Positions 36,311 through 47,780 of a stretch of DNA of 64,000 nt are shown here, piece after piece. This DNA is from Reticulascus tulasneorum (Eukaryota; Ascomycota; Sordariomycetes; Glomerellales; Reticulascaceae): the NCBI GenBank assembly GCA_001557505.1, contig LSAX01000006.1, positions 1,488,001-1,552,000 on the forward strand, read 5' to 3'. Both the position numbers and the translations under genes were made by a program. How positions within the stretch are numbered: position 1 is the first letter of the stretch; the number at the start of each line of letters is the position of its first letter. The notes under the pieces are model-generated. The model searched no databases. It worked only from the letters and a program-made list of their open reading frames with translations, and was not told the DNA's origin.

Positions 36311-37939
36311 TCAGCCCATATTTGCCCAGGACGATCGAAGTTTGATATCTAACATCTCTGGCGCGAGGACGGAGAATCGCACTCCAATGCTTGCAAACAA
36401 GCTTTGGAATTTGCGTAAAAATCGCTGGACATCTGCTGGGAGATCGTGAGCACTGCTGCTATGAATTGTAGATGCAGCATCATCGCCACTAGCAGTGCTC
36501 GTTCGAGGACGCAAGGAATGCACAGCCAGAATGATATCCTTGAGATTGGGGAGCCACGCCAAACAACTCTCGTGGAGCCTTGAGAAGGCTTCGTCGTAGA
36601 ACGTAAGAAGACCGGAAGCCTTGAGGAGCTGAGGACAAAACGCATCTATATTAGAGCTGCCCCAGTAGTCGATAAGCTGGAAACGGACAAGAGATTTCGG
36701 GAGGATGTCCGGCAGCTTAAGAGCGGCGAAAGGATCCTGTCTGCCAAAGAGCCAGACAGATTCCGTTGTCAAGTCCTTCAGCACTGCCATGTGGGTCAAA
36801 TCTGGCAATTGTGGTAATACATTTGCGTCATGCCAAGATGCACACGGAGAAGTCGTTAAAGAAAGATTCTCCAATGTCCCAGAAACCTCGAGGAGAGCCT
36901 CAGAGACACTCGAAATCGAATCATCCAACTCCAGAGAACCATCGTCATATTCTGCTTCCAGTGACACCAGTTTCGGGAACATTGTTACCAAGGCTATCAT
37001 ATCCTCCTGGGGGTGGCTTGCGCGGAAGCGTAGCACTTCTCTGGTACTTTCCGAGATGACCTGGCCATGGAAATATGGCTCGGCGTGCAGTCTCATTCCT
37101 CTAAAATCCATCGGGCCTTTCAACTCGACGCGGTGGACCGAAGGTGAGTTAAGTATGAGGAGTATGAGGATTCTTTTTGTCATGTATGTGCTGGTTCTCC
37201 TGTGATGATGAGGTTCCAGCGTGAGTGTCTCAAGCTCCTGGAGGAACCGAGAAGAGTTTTGCAACCATGTCAGCGCCTCGACGGCTTCTTTTTCTGGACA
37301 AGGCGGCAGTCGTCTGGGTAGCGCATGTCGTTGTATGTGACTTAGCAGCATGAAGAGTGTTTTGACTCTCGGGATCATGCCCAATACAGCACCTAAAACT
37401 CTCCAGCTCCGCAAGGCATCAGGGCCGTCGATGCCCATGAGTCGAGCGATATCAAACTCAACGGGACTGGAAGGCCAGTCGATCGAGGCCCAACAGTCCG
37501 GGGCTAAGCGAGCCATCTCCTCGGCACGGCGATTTGTTGACTCCACGTTGGCGTCATCCGTCGACAAGATACCGGCCCAAGCAAAGGAACGAACAGTGGG
37601 GCGGAGGTCGCGGTTGCCAGCGAGAGTGCGGAAGAAGTAGAGTAACTCCTTTGGTTCTCTCAGAAGGACGGTATAATAGAGATAGCGGGTAGCATGAGGA
37701 CGAATCGACTTGGAAACACAACAGAGATTCGCAAAAGCCGACCGAGACTCGACATAATCCTGTAGAATCTCAGGCCTACCGGCGTCAGATTCGTATGTAG
37801 TAAGAGACCCACGAGGACGAAGCTGCTCAAGAATGTTTATGAGCAACTCCAGCGGCAGCTTTGCGAAACACTCGTCGCCGTTCCGGGGCTCTAACAACTG
37901 TAGGCGGTCGAGTCCGCCAGGAGACTGACACAAAGCCAT
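36311..37939 (-). CDS. F-box protein with leucine-rich C-terminal region
   Basis: A single-exon gene; from the chosen ATG at 37939 it is 542 residues. The F-box-like segment is near the N-terminus (FAKLPLELLINILEQL, then AFANLCCVSKSIRPHATRYLYYTVLL), as in fungal SCF adaptor proteins that bind Skp1. The remainder has irregular leucine-rich stretches (LVSLEAEYDDGSLELD, LENLSLTT, LKDIILAVHSL), a likely substrate-binding region. The frame stays open upstream to ATGs at 38089 and 38149, giving up to 70 extra residues that are not F-box-like; I prefer 37939 because it begins just before the conserved block. The target protein is unknown. Confidence 0.8.
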   Translation of the reverse strand: MALCQSPGGLDRLQLLEPRNGDECFAKLPLELLINILEQLRPRGSLTTYESDAGRPEILQDYVESRSAFANLCCVSKSIRPHATRYLYYTVLLREPKELLYFFRTLAGNRDLRPTVRSFAWAGILSTDDANVESTNRRAEEMARLAPDCWASIDWPSSPVEFDIARLMGIDGPDALRSWRVLGAVLGMIPRVKTLFMLLSHIQRHALPRRLPPCPEKEAVEALTWLQNSSRFLQELETLTLEPHHHRRTSTYMTKRILILLILNSPSVHRVELKGPMDFRGMRLHAEPYFHGQVISESTREVLRFRASHPQEDMIALVTMFPKLVSLEAEYDDGSLELDDSISSVSEALLEVSGTLENLSLTTSPCASWHDANVLPQLPDLTHMAVLKDLTTESVWLFGRQDPFAALKLPDILPKSLVRFQLIDYWGSSNIDAFCPQLLKASGLLTFYDEAFSRLHESCLAWLPNLKDIILAVHSLRPRTSTASGDDAASTIHSSSAHDLPADVQRFLRKFQSLFASIGVRFSVLAPEMLDIKLRSSWANMG

Positions 37940-38675
37940 GGCGAGCGAGGGTCGATTCTCGTGCTCAGTAGCCAGTGAGGGGTGATACTTTTGATTATGC
38001 GAATCGTTTACAACATCGTAGACAAGACAGCATGTCTTCTGAGTCTGATTCTGAGTCTGATCTACTCGACGCACCGAGCCGCTCGACATGGTCGGGTGGG
38101 GAAAGAGGGGCTGCAGGAATGGAAAGGACTTTTGTTCACGGGGTGTCATACTTGGGACTCGAAGGACGACCCTTACAACTGTCAATGAATTAATGAATAG
38201 TGTGCGATCTCATACACACATGAGCGTAGATAGTGGACCAGCATGAGCTCGCGCTGGGCCGCTGTCACATATCCCCCCGCGGCCTCAAAAGCGTATGGTA
38301 CAGGTGTTTCTACTTCGTAGTAGTAACTAGGTACTTCGTAGTTAGACATCGTATGGATCATGGGGATCCATTGGGAATGTCTCCATCGAAACTAGCATTA
38401 TGGGCTAGTTGGGAGTAACCTAGTAATAATTCCAAGGTAGCGGGTGGGCTTATTCTTAGTTCTCACAACATCATATCCATTACTGTCTCCATTGTATTAA
38501 GGTTTTGGTCTAACACCTATCGCTAAACACCCCCCAAACCAACAATATTCCAAGTCAGCATGTCCAGACGATCGTGACGACTCCGTAGTGCGAACCAATA
38601 CCTCACGTCTTTCCAGTGAACGGAGTTCGTGTAATTATCCCCCGGCAAACCCGTCTCTGGTTCTCTCCCACCCCC
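37940..38675. other. Intergenic region between the F-box gene and Argonaute
   Basis: It contains the F-box promoter (or a longer F-box N-terminus up to 38149) with a short repeat of the word GAGTCTGATTCT near 38040-38062. A repeated ACTTCGTAG word lies at about 38310-38342. The last few hundred bases should be the Argonaute 3' UTR, since that gene ends at 38676. No other gene is seen. Confidence 0.4.
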
Positions 38676-41600
38676 TTAAATATAGTACATGGTATCCGCA
38701 ATGTTGGGGTGAACCCGCTTCTCTTGAGACACTGACCCTGGCCCGCCGGTCGACGCGGACGCGGTGTCCGACATGTCGAAGTACTCTGGGCGGTGCACCC
38801 GCGCCCGCTCGCAAACGATATCCGCGTAGTACGCTGGCGGACAGATGCTGACGGCCTTGGTCGCTCGGCCAAAGAGGTAGCACAGGTCGTGCGTCAGCTT
38901 CTCGAGCTCGTTGGCCGCCTGCGGCCCGTGCTTCGCGCGGAATATCTCGTCCAGGAGCACCGTGTAATGCGCCGGGCGCGCGGTGCCCTTCAACGCTGTG
39001 TGCGCTGTCAGGAAGAAATCCCACACTCGGGCTTGCGTCACACCGCGGTCCACGACGGTTCCGTTCTTGATGTTTCGTGATTTGCTGTCCATCTTTTGCT
39101 CCGAAGTTGGGTAGAACCGCGTCTGGTGGCGCTTGACTGACACGACAATCGTGATCTGGGGCATCTTGTTGGCGGCATATACATCTCTGCATCCTGCCCT
39201 GATGAGAGGCAGTTCGACGTCCAGGACCTGCTTGAACTGGCTCTCGGACACTCCGTCACGGTAGATGACAATGTTCTCAGGCAATTGGCGCTGATTGTGA
39301 TTTCGCCAGAGCTCAAGCCGTGACTTGAAGTTGTTTCGCAACTTATCGTCGAGCATCTCCTGGCGGCTAGCCTGCTCCCACGCAATAGCTGGCCACTGGC
39401 CCAGGTCTCGGTCAATGCTTGCGACGAGGCCAACCAGGCTGGGTGAGCTCTTGTCGGTCGGAATGCCCGTTGGATGCGTCACATCGTAGCCCACAATCAT
39501 CGTTTTGCCCTCCTTGAGGATCCCAGTCAGATCCTTGACCTGGTGGTTGACTCCCCCATTCTTCAAATTCCACTTCATCCCGATGTTGGCAAAAGTGCCG
39601 GGGTTGTTTTTGGTGAAAGTCTTTTCGACGACGCAAACGGTGTTGAAGCCGTACTTGGTGTCGGCCAGCGTTTTGATCGCGCTGTAGAGCGCCGTGTCTT
39701 GTCTCGGCAGTATTACGAGCACGAACATGTCCTTCCCAGCCTTGATTTGGCCAAAAGTTTGGTCGAGCTCTTGCTCATACGAGTGATAGTTGACTTGTTC
39801 CCCTGGCGGCACAGTTGTTGTAATGTTGATACCGCTCGCCTGGAGGAGCTCAACAAACTGCCTGACAGAGTCTCTGACATCGGTGCTTCGCCCATCACGG
39901 ACCTGAACCCAGTTCCAACCGGAAATGAGGGGTCCTGCTTTGGCAACTCGGTGGCCCGCCATGTTCCAGGATCCGTCCCTGGGATTGAGATCTTTTCCCT
40001 TGTAAAGAACTACTGGTGACTTCAGCTCTCGGCCCTTGACGGTGATCAACTGCTTATCCACGGAGACACCAAAATTTTCCAGGATCGGCTGGTCATCTAA
40101 TCCGAGTGACTCACGGCCTGTCGTGGTGATGGAGATGGCATTGGCGACTGGAGAACGGCATGCAAAGTCGAGCATCACCGTCGTCTCCTCTCCCGAAAGC
40201 TTGGTCCGGGTTGCCTGTCCGCCAATAATGGTGCAAGTCTCCGCAGGGAAGAACGTGGGCCGCTCGGCATTGCCCACGTTGACAAGAGGCATCGATCTGT
40301 CTGGAGATTTGCCGTATTTGAACCGCCAGTACTCGTCGACCGTGTACAGGCCAGGCGGCTTATTCCCCAAGACCCGGTTCTCTCCAGGCCTGGCGTTAAT
40401 ATTGAACTTGACCTCCGTGGGACCGCCAAACCTGTACCCGGGTTTAAACGCAAATTGTTCGGGTTTGCCCTTCTCAACTTTCTTGGTCTTGAAAGAGATG
40501 TCATCCCAGTTGGCGAGTCCAAGAATCGTCTTCGTGGATGTGATCAGCTGTCCATCGCTGTTGAGAAAGGTAACCTTGACACGCGTTTTCGAGAGGAACT
40601 TGGACAGGGCTCTCAGTCTTTGCAGGGCTTGTTTGTGTGTATTGGGATTCTGAGAGCCGCCAAACACATTGACCCCCAACGAACTGCATAGCTCGTCAAC
40701 TCGAATCGCAGTCTTGAAGACGCCGTGCGTGACGTTCGCGTTCAGAAGCACCCTGCCCGTCCCCAGTCGGACGCTCTGGAAGTAGCCACGAACAGCAGTC
40801 AGAAGGCTGTGGTTTCCCAACCGCATGAATTCAGTCTCGCCTGTGCCGTAAGGAAAGAAGCGACCATTTCCAATTGCCTTGATATCGTCGGTCCTCGCTC
40901 GCGGGGTGTGGCCGAGTATGACACCCAGTGCGTCTACAGATTCGGCGAACTTGGGGAAGACTTGTCCCTCCGGATCACTTGGATCAATCATGGTCTTGAG
41001 ATACTCGAACATGGCGTCCAGTGGCGCTTCGGTTGGGCCGTTAAACTGGACGTTGTAGACCTCTTCTCTGGAGCTGTTCTCCGCTTTGAAGGTGACAGAT
41101 ACGGGACCCTTGAGATCCAACTTCTTCAGAGAAACCAGCTTGCTTTTAAATTCCGTCGCCACGACGGCTGTCGGATCTTTCAAACCGAGCTCCTTGACCG
41201 CAAGGCCCATCACAATCTGCAGCTTTCGGCCTTTGAGCTCTCGCGGCTTGCCATCGGCAGATTTGCCAGGAAAAGGCTTTCCGGATTCGTCTGTGATTGT
41301 GTCCCTGCTGGCCTCCATGGCATACTTGTACAGCACGCCGGGCTTGACGTCCAGCTTGAAGTAGTTCGCCCAAAGAATGACGGCCGTCCCAATGGTGCCG
41401 AACGCTGGCCGCAACGGAAACTGGTTCCCTGCAAAGCCGCCGCCGCTCAGCGTCAGTTTGCTCAGCTGTTTCGAGACGGCTTGGAGTTGCTGAGAGCTGA
41501 GGATCTTGTCCTCAAGAGCAGTTATGGCGGCGTCCGGAGCTGGTATGGCCCCGGCTCTGTGGCATGTTAGCAAGTGCCAGACTTGGGAGCGGTAACCATA

Positions 41601-42051
41601 CAGACCTGAAAACAGATTCCTGACCCTCAAACGGATCTCTTCTTGGAGGGAATCCACCTCGCCCGCCTGAGAAGCCGCCACGGAATCCACCACGGAATCC
41701 ACCACGATCTCCTCCGCGAAAATTACCGCCTCGCCCACCTCGCCCGCCACGGTCGCTTTGAGGGCCTTGGCCTGATGCGTTGCCCCCTCCTCCTCCTCCA
41801 CCGCCTCGGGGTTGGTATTCACCGCCTCCTCCACGGCCCCGTCCTCGGCCACCTCCTCCTCGATCGCCACGGTCACCATGGCCACGGTCGCTTTGGGTGG
41901 CTTGATTTGGTGCGCTGCCCCGTCCTCCCCCACCACCGCCTCGGGGTTGGAATTCACCACCTCCTCCACGGCCCCGTCCTTGTCCGCCTCCTCCCCGATC
42001 GCCACGGTCACCATGGCCACGTCCGTGCCCACCACGTTGAGAGTCTGCCAT
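38676..42051 (-). CDS. Argonaute protein (QDE-2/AGO family), slicer residues intact
   Basis: The small-RNA-guided effector of RNA silencing (quelling or microRNA-like pathways). Minus-strand exons 41606-42051 and 38676-41556 (49-nt intron with GTCTGT donor and CTAAC branch) give 1108 residues. Residues 5-145 are an RGG/RG-rich tail with a duplicated block. Then come the N domain, linker, PAZ (about 400-520), MID and PIWI. The PIWI catalytic tetrad is complete in my count: Asp840 (GYDVTHP), Glu882 (SRQEML), Asp916 (YRDGVSE) and His1012 (PAHYTVL). The protein ends in MYYI, close to the hydrophobic tail usual for Argonautes. Whether it is the quelling (QDE-2) or meiotic-silencing (SMS-2) paralogue cannot be settled here; the slicer tetrad does not discriminate. 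Confidence 0.95.
41746..42015 (-). repeat. 135-bp tandem duplication in the Argonaute RGG tail
   Basis: Residues 13-57 and 58-102 of the Argonaute are two copies of a 45-residue block starting HGDRGDRGGGG and ending QSDRG, with a few differences (Q/R, F/Y in E-F/Y-QPR, and the QATQ/QGPQ region). At DNA level this is a 2 x 135-bp tandem repeat. It doubles the number of RGG/RG elements, which in other proteins are arginine-methylation and RNA-binding sites. Confidence 0.88.
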
Positions 42052-43242
42052 TACAATGCAGTGGAACTCTGGGAATGCAGAGTGATAAATGGAGATGTGG
42101 GGGTGGTATTGGCGGATGACTAGTATTCATATATCATCTAGGGCTTGATTTGTTGGTCGTTTGAACAAAACAAACGGTGCTGCTCCGACCACAAAATGAA
42201 TGTTGATTGATCAAAGGAAATGCGGAACTGTGATGCGAACAAGCAGGGCAGTGCGGTGATAAGCAAATACGACCGTGATAAGCAATGGAATGATGGTACC
42301 GTGAAGTTATCCCTGTCGAGGAGCCCTGCACAATTGAGGGTGTTGCGACACGTGAAGCTCGAGGATGCGGGTTGCCTACCTAGGTAGTGCCAACTAAGTT
42401 TCTACAGTGAACATAGCAGGCAAAGGTGAAAAGTATTTGTATTATAAGAGGGTGCACCATCACAGTGTCACCCTTCCTAAGAATCTGCATACTCCCTCCC
42501 ATTGTGGCGGACACTTAAGCTGCGTTGAGCTGGCATCGAACAAGCTAAGATGTTGGTGCGAAGTTGAGCATCCGGAACAGCTCCTATTGGCTAACGAGTT
42601 CACTCTAATGACGTTGTATCACGTCGGTTAAAAATTTCCCAGGAGCAACTACGAACAAACACCTAGAGATCTCATCGACCTGGAGAGGCCTACGATTCTG
42701 GTGGCGGGGGGTTGCAGTTTGGAGATGTCATGATTTCTCATGGGGAGACGTGCTGTTGTTTTCAGTAGTCCGATCTCAAGCTTGCTTGATGATTGATTGC
42801 CTTACAGAAGCCGGCTGAGAAGCACATAGCTCCCCAAAGATCCAAAAGAGTGGCTCTTGAATGCAGCCTGTGCATATTTACTCGCCTTCGCAATGTGTTA
42901 ATCCTGTGACCTGATAGAGCTGGAGCAAGCCGGAGGCTACACGGGTTTGTGGTTGAGGATTGTTGGCCAGGGAATATGACCCTAAGAAAGAGACCCTTGC
43001 TGTTAACCAGGTCACAAGTATCTATTCACGCTGCAGTGCTTCCGGGATGTGACCAATTGAGATATAAATTAGTTAATCGTTCTCACATATACTGCATTGT
43101 TCTCCTACAGGCCCAGTGGGCCACCGGCGTGAATGACTACTACCACCCAAGTACTTGGGTATGTGACTCAATATCTAAGGAATTGCTTCTTGTCCATTAC
43201 TCGATGGCCACAGAGTATCCAGTATTCATGACGATTCTACGA
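42052..43242. other. Argonaute upstream region
   Basis: These 1.2 kb between Argonaute (which starts at 42051 and reads leftward) and the deaminase 3' end contain no supportable gene. The palindrome CTACCTAGGTAG lies at 42376-42387, about 330 nt upstream of the Argonaute start. Confidence 0.4.
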
Positions 43243-43773
43243 TTACTCATTAACATGGCCCGCCGTTGCAACGTCAAGAATTTCCTTTTCCAGCCCTCCT
43301 ATATGGATGAACTCTATCCCAGCTTTCTCCAATGTCTTTCGTCCCGTGTTGTCACTAACAAACTTTTCCGGCTCTTGCACACCGACGTAGACAGCTTTGA
43401 TGATTGACTTGAGCCGGACTATTCTATCCGCACAAGGGAGGTTTCCGCTAAGTCTCTTGGAGCAAGGCTCCATAGTTGTGTAGAGTAGCAAAGTCCGGTC
43501 GACGACTTTCCCCAACTCCTCTTCCTGAACACCGAGGCTCTCAGCTAGTTTCAGGAAGCAGCATTGCTCTGCGTGCGTGTTGCCTGGTAGTTCTAGTGTA
43601 TACCCGGAGGACACTATCGAGGAGTCACTGGCGTCCACGAGGACTGCCCCGACTCTGTAATTTGATGGCTTGGGTGGTGATTGAGCTGCCAAGGAGAGGG
43701 CATATTGTAGGTACCCGCGGTGATCGCCTGGGGTAAGGGCCGGCGGTAATATGCTACTCTGATTTGAAGCCAT
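43243..43773 (-). CDS. Cytidine-deaminase-fold protein, RIB2-type DRAP deaminase-like
   Basis: A single exon of 176 residues. The zinc site of the CDA fold is complete: NTHAEQC supplies the His and the catalytic Glu, and TMEPC...LPC supplies two Cys separated by nine residues, with the intervening SKRLSGN typical of RIB2-type enzymes. This points to deamination of the 2,5-diamino-6-ribitylamino pyrimidinone phosphate in riboflavin biosynthesis. The pseudouridine-synthase domain fused to yeast RIB2 is missing; a single-domain form is common in filamentous fungi, so this may be the deaminase or a paralogue. Start: MASNQSS, the first ATG of the frame. Confidence 0.82.
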   Translation of the reverse strand: MASNQSSILPPALTPGDHRGYLQYALSLAAQSPPKPSNYRVGAVLVDASDSSIVSSGYTLELPGNTHAEQCCFLKLAESLGVQEEELGKVVDRTLLLYTTMEPCSKRLSGNLPCADRIVRLKSIIKAVYVGVQEPEKFVSDNTGRKTLEKAGIEFIHIGGLEKEILDVATAGHVNE

Positions 43774-44117
43774 TTCGAGGGCTCACTTTCCAAGACTATC
43801 CCATTGGTCTTCGGATGGCAAATTGGGATGAAGATTCAAGCGATGGATAAGTATGCTATGTACTGTTTCTTCTAGTATGAGTACCTTAAGGTAGGCAGGT
43901 GAAGGTGGGCGTTGTGGGAGCTGGCGGCGATTCGGCATTGGTGCATCCCCCCCCCCCCCACCCCCCACCTACTGGCCTCGACCCCTGTAACCCCACGTGG
44001 ATTTGCCCCAAAGTTTCGGGACCACTTCCAAGTCGCGTCTCATCAACCTGCACGCGTCCCAGCCATTCACTCTTCTACAAAATTCACGACAACATCTTCA
44101 CTTCTATTGTTCCAGCA
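43774..44117. promoter_or_regulatory. Divergent promoter region, deaminase and J-protein gene
   Basis: These 344 nt separate two head-to-head genes. They contain a C13 run (43947-43959) followed by A and C6, about 150-170 nt before the J-protein start. No specific factor site is recognised. Confidence 0.45.
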
Positions 44118-45082
44118 ATGGCTTCCGTCGACGATCTTGTTGAGGGAGACCCCCCAACCATCGATCCCTATGAGGTTTTGGAGCTTGATCGTTCAGCAAC
44201 TGCTGACCAAGTCAAGTCTGCGTATCGCAAGGCCGCCTTGAAGAATCACCCAGGTGAACATCTATCGCCGTAGCACAACTAAGCCCGCCGCTGACTCTGT
44301 TTGCAGACAAGGTCCCGGAGGACCAAAAGACACAAGCGAATGAGACCTTCCAATCCATCGCATTCGCGTACGCCATTCTATCAGATGCTGCTCGCCGCAA
44401 ACGATATGACGCCACTGGCTCAACATCCGAATCCATAGTCGATTCGGAAGGTTTCAACTGGACAGATTTCTACCGCGAGCAGTACCGCGACTCTATATCT
44501 TCGGATGCAATCAAGAAGTTCGCGAAGAAGTACAAGAACTCGGATGAGGAGAAGGATGATCTTCTGATAGCGTACGAGGAGCACAAGGGCGACATGGACA
44601 AGATCTATGAGACGGTCATGCTCAGCGATGTCCTGGAGGACGACGAACGATTTCGCCAGATTATAGACGACGCTATTGCCAGCGAGGACGTCCCCGCCTT
44701 CAAGGCTTACACCAAGGAGAGTAAGAAATCGAAAGCAGACCGAGTCAAGGCCGCCCGAACAGAGGGCCACGAAGCTGAGGAGTACGCAAAGGAGCTAGGG
44801 GTACACGACAAGCTTTTTGGTAAAAAGAAGAAGGGGAAAGCCAACTCCGAGGACGACCTTGCCGCTCTCATCAAGCGCAACCAGGAGGGACGAGCCAATT
44901 TCCTAGACAACTTGGCTGCAAAGTATGGTGCCACAAGCAAACCGAAAAAGGGCAACAAAAGGAGCGTTGAGGAGGACGAGCCCTCCGAGGAGGCGTTCCA
45001 AGCTGCTGCGGCGCGGCTGAAGAAGGGTAAGAACACGGAGGAGAGCAACTCTTCTAGGGCCGGAAAGAAGACTAAACGGTGA
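44118..45082 (+). CDS. J-domain protein of the DNAJC9 type
   Basis: Two exons, 44118-44253 and 44307-45082, give 303 residues. The J domain spans about residues 15-85: [32 protein letters not shown], with the HPD tripeptide that stimulates Hsp70 ATPase formed across the intron, then FQSIAFAYAILSDAARRKRYD. After it comes a helical region (FYREQYRDSISSDAIKKFAKKYKNSDEE, then DKIYETVMLSDVLEDDERFRQIIDD) that matches DNAJC9 and its fungal relatives, nuclear histone-handling co-chaperones in animals. The C-terminus is Lys/Glu-rich with likely nuclear localisation stretches (KKKKGK). Histone binding in this fungus is inference from the family. Confidence 0.88.
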
Positions 45083-45651
45083 ATGAGCTGCGTACATGGT
45101 TTTTTGGCGTAGACGGAGGCAGGATAATGAAACAAATTTGAATACACATGGATGAGGCCGAGCCTGGGAACGGATGGCGTTGGGCTGGGTCATGGCCAGT
45201 TTTGGTTGATAGACATTGGGATAAAATATGACAGTTAGTCAACTCGTGACTACCTGAAACGATCTAACTATTTTGGTGACACCAAAGTTGACTTGTCAAT
45301 CTCGTGTTTCGCAGTCAGTCAATAACGCATCCTCAGATTCTGGTTGTCTACAGAAGAGGGTTGACTAAACCCCCATGGGTGCATGTCGTCAGAATGTACC
45401 TGTGTTCAGTGAAGGTGCGGGGCAATCCCCACTGGAATCTGACCATTTCATGCCATTACCGGGCCAACGATGGTAGCCTGCTCCATCGGTCAGCAGCTGA
45501 TTCATTAAATTGATTTCATCGGACGCGACGCGACTTCCAGACTTTTATCTCGAATCGCAAACTCCAGCTGACCCGAATCGCCTGCAACGTCCATTCTAAT
45601 GACTATCGCTGACACTGATGGACCCTTGCGAGTGAATCTGCCGACCATGCC
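45083..45651. other. Intergenic region between the J-protein and STN1-like genes
   Basis: These 569 nt hold the J-protein 3' UTR and the STN1-like promoter. I see no other gene. Confidence 0.4.
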
Positions 45652-46494
45652 ATGAACAACGCCTCCTCCCCAAGTACATATCCCCAATATTGCTTCCACC
45701 TGTCGCCGACACACAACGCCTGGTGTCTGTTGCGGGTGAAGGATATCCATGCGTTAGAAACCCATCCTGGGTTTGAAGGTACGAAGGTTTGTGGGCTTGG
45801 CCTCTATAATTTAGCTGACACCTAGCCTTCAGGCCAAGACTTCTACTTCCACAAGAACTTGCCCATCAAATGGGTTCGGATCGTCGGCGTCGTTGTCGCC
45901 ATCGATGAGTATTCCGGCCGTCGCATCTACACCATCGATGACAGCAGCGGCGAGTGCATTGAGTGCAGTCTCACTGTAGCAAAATCACCTACAGAGGCAT
46001 TGGGAGCAACCGCTACTGCGAAGAACCCCATCAATACTTCGGCAGAGCAGACTCCGGTCTTGCCGTCAGGGGGCGATAGTGACATAGATGTTGGGGCGGT
46101 GGTAGATGTAAAAGGGGGAATCTCGACCTTCCGAGAAGAGAAGCAGCTGAAGATCGAAAAGATGAAGGTCTTGCGATCCACAGAGCAGGAGGTCGCATTG
46201 TGGGAGAAGAGAACGGTGTTTCTGAGAGACGTTCTCCACAAGCCATGGGTCCTGAGCGAAAAGCAGATTCGAAGCTGCAGGAGGGAAGCAGAAGGCGCTG
46301 AAACAGCTGCGAGGAAGCGGCGACGGGGAGCATCTGCAGCCACAGAAAAGGCTCAAGATCTGCGAAAGGAGAAGAAGATATGTGTAGATAAGGGGACGAA
46401 AGGGGAGAAAGGAAACGCTGGCGCATCAAAGCCGCCAATACGATATGTGATCGATGAGGACATGAAAGGGAAGTACAGTGCTCTGGGCATCTGA
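45652..46494 (+). CDS. STN1: STN1-like subunit of the telomere-capping CST complex
   Basis: Two exons, 45652-45778 and 45833-46494, give 262 residues. STN1 with TEN1 (and CTC1 in some lineages) protects telomeric single strands and coordinates lagging-strand fill-in. The sequence fits an N-terminal OB fold: YPQYCFHLSPTHNAWCLL, DIHAL, HPGFEGQDFYFHKNLPIKWVRIVGVVVAIDE, then RRIYTIDDSSGECIEC, VGAVVDVKGGISTF and KQLKIEKMKVL, then helices with EVALWEKRTVFLRDVLHKPWVL. The yeast STN1 C-terminal winged-helix domains are absent, as in shorter fungal forms; the last 80 residues are basic and low complexity. STN1 is fast-evolving, so some doubt remains, but the WVR-IVGVVVAID block is characteristic. Confidence 0.78.
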
Positions 46495-47780
46495 TATGGG
46501 CATGATCTGGGTCAGGCGTTTGCTGGTGGGTTTGTTCTTGGATTCACGATACCCAAATATAATGACTTCAAATTGTCCCTTTCTATGAATCTTGCACTCC
46601 CACCCACACGTTACTACTGTATACCTAGGTGTCGTCATAATGTTTATCAAGTTGACCCGAAGACAAGAGACGCAAGGTTGCATACCCTGAGGATCTCCGG
46701 CATGTAGATCCCCAAATAAATGAACAGGTTCCTTGCATCGTTAATTGAGATCATACAGCTCTATAATAATGGATAGACTATTGTGATGTGTTGTCTGGGA
46801 CTGTTCTTTGACGGTGTCATTTAGGAAAATCGGCCGAACATCAACGTCATTCAGTAAACGCCGCCTCTTCATGCCTCACATTCCCACATCCAAGTAATCG
46901 AGCTCGCTTTTTTCAATGTAGCTCGAAGAAGGTATCAGGGACTTTCTTCCGGCTCTAGCCACAGATTTCAGCTGGAATTATGCCATCAATCCGATTCAGT
47001 TGAATGCCAAGTGGCATTGAGCAGCGGCATCTTGGTCTGTATTCCTGCTGTGGGTCCTCGATTTCTACTTCAAAGTGGCTGCGTGGTGCTTGACTTTTCG
47101 AGGCTCATACCATGTCCCGGCAGCAGGCACACACGTCAGTCTCAAGCCCTATGCTTCCATGATCAAGGCCACATGCAATTGAGACCCCAGACAAGTCTCA
47201 CTTTCTTCCGCCGCTTCCTTTATCTTTACTTCGATCCCGCGGTGCTGTAGTCAGAATCTTAGCGCCTGTGCTTGACGGCTTTGCTAAACGACAGAGCTGC
47301 ATAACCTCAACCAGCAACACCGGGATACTTCAACCTCAATCAAAACCTCTTCCTACTTATACCGCTTCTTCTCTTGTTACCACATCCTAGACTGTTCAAT
47401 TTGTCTATCAGCCCCCCGCCACAAGTCTAGTCTCCCATCAACCAGCCCACTCTCATTCCTACAGGTAAGACTAAACCATTGCTTCCGAGACACTGAAATT
47501 CCTCATGCCCATGTTGCGCGGTAACGCCGTGAGCCCAAGATTCTAGATCATGGCTTCCACGGAGTAGACGAGAGGCGCAGCGTGGGCTGGAGGGGGTCTT
47601 CCATCTTCTCCATTCCACAGTCCTCATCATGGCTGGCCTACTTGAACGTCCCAGATCCCACTTCAATGATAGATGGGACAGACGAAAAGCGTTCTCCCAT
47701 CTCTCTCACTCCTCCACACTTAACTGCGAGATACACTCCCAAACTCCAAAACTAACAGCCGATACCACCCACTCCCTGTG
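46495..47780. other. Intergenic region upstream of the GH81 gene
   Basis: These 1.3 kb contain the GH81 promoter, with pyrimidine-rich stretches around 47340-47420 and 47690-47770. An ACCTAGGT palindrome lies at 46623-46630. No further gene is seen. Confidence 0.4.

Noticed and set aside
37940..38149. A longer N-terminus for the F-box protein
   Set aside because: The frame is open to ATGs at 38089 and 38149, but the extra residues are compositionally unlike a protein domain and precede the conserved block; kept only as an alternative.
38676..42035. A continuous 1119-codon minus frame as the whole Argonaute
   Set aside because: Upstream of the 49-nt intron this frame reads acidic nonsense. 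Splicing 41606 to 41556 joins the RGG tail (ATG at 42051) to the PAZ/PIWI part, which fits the family.
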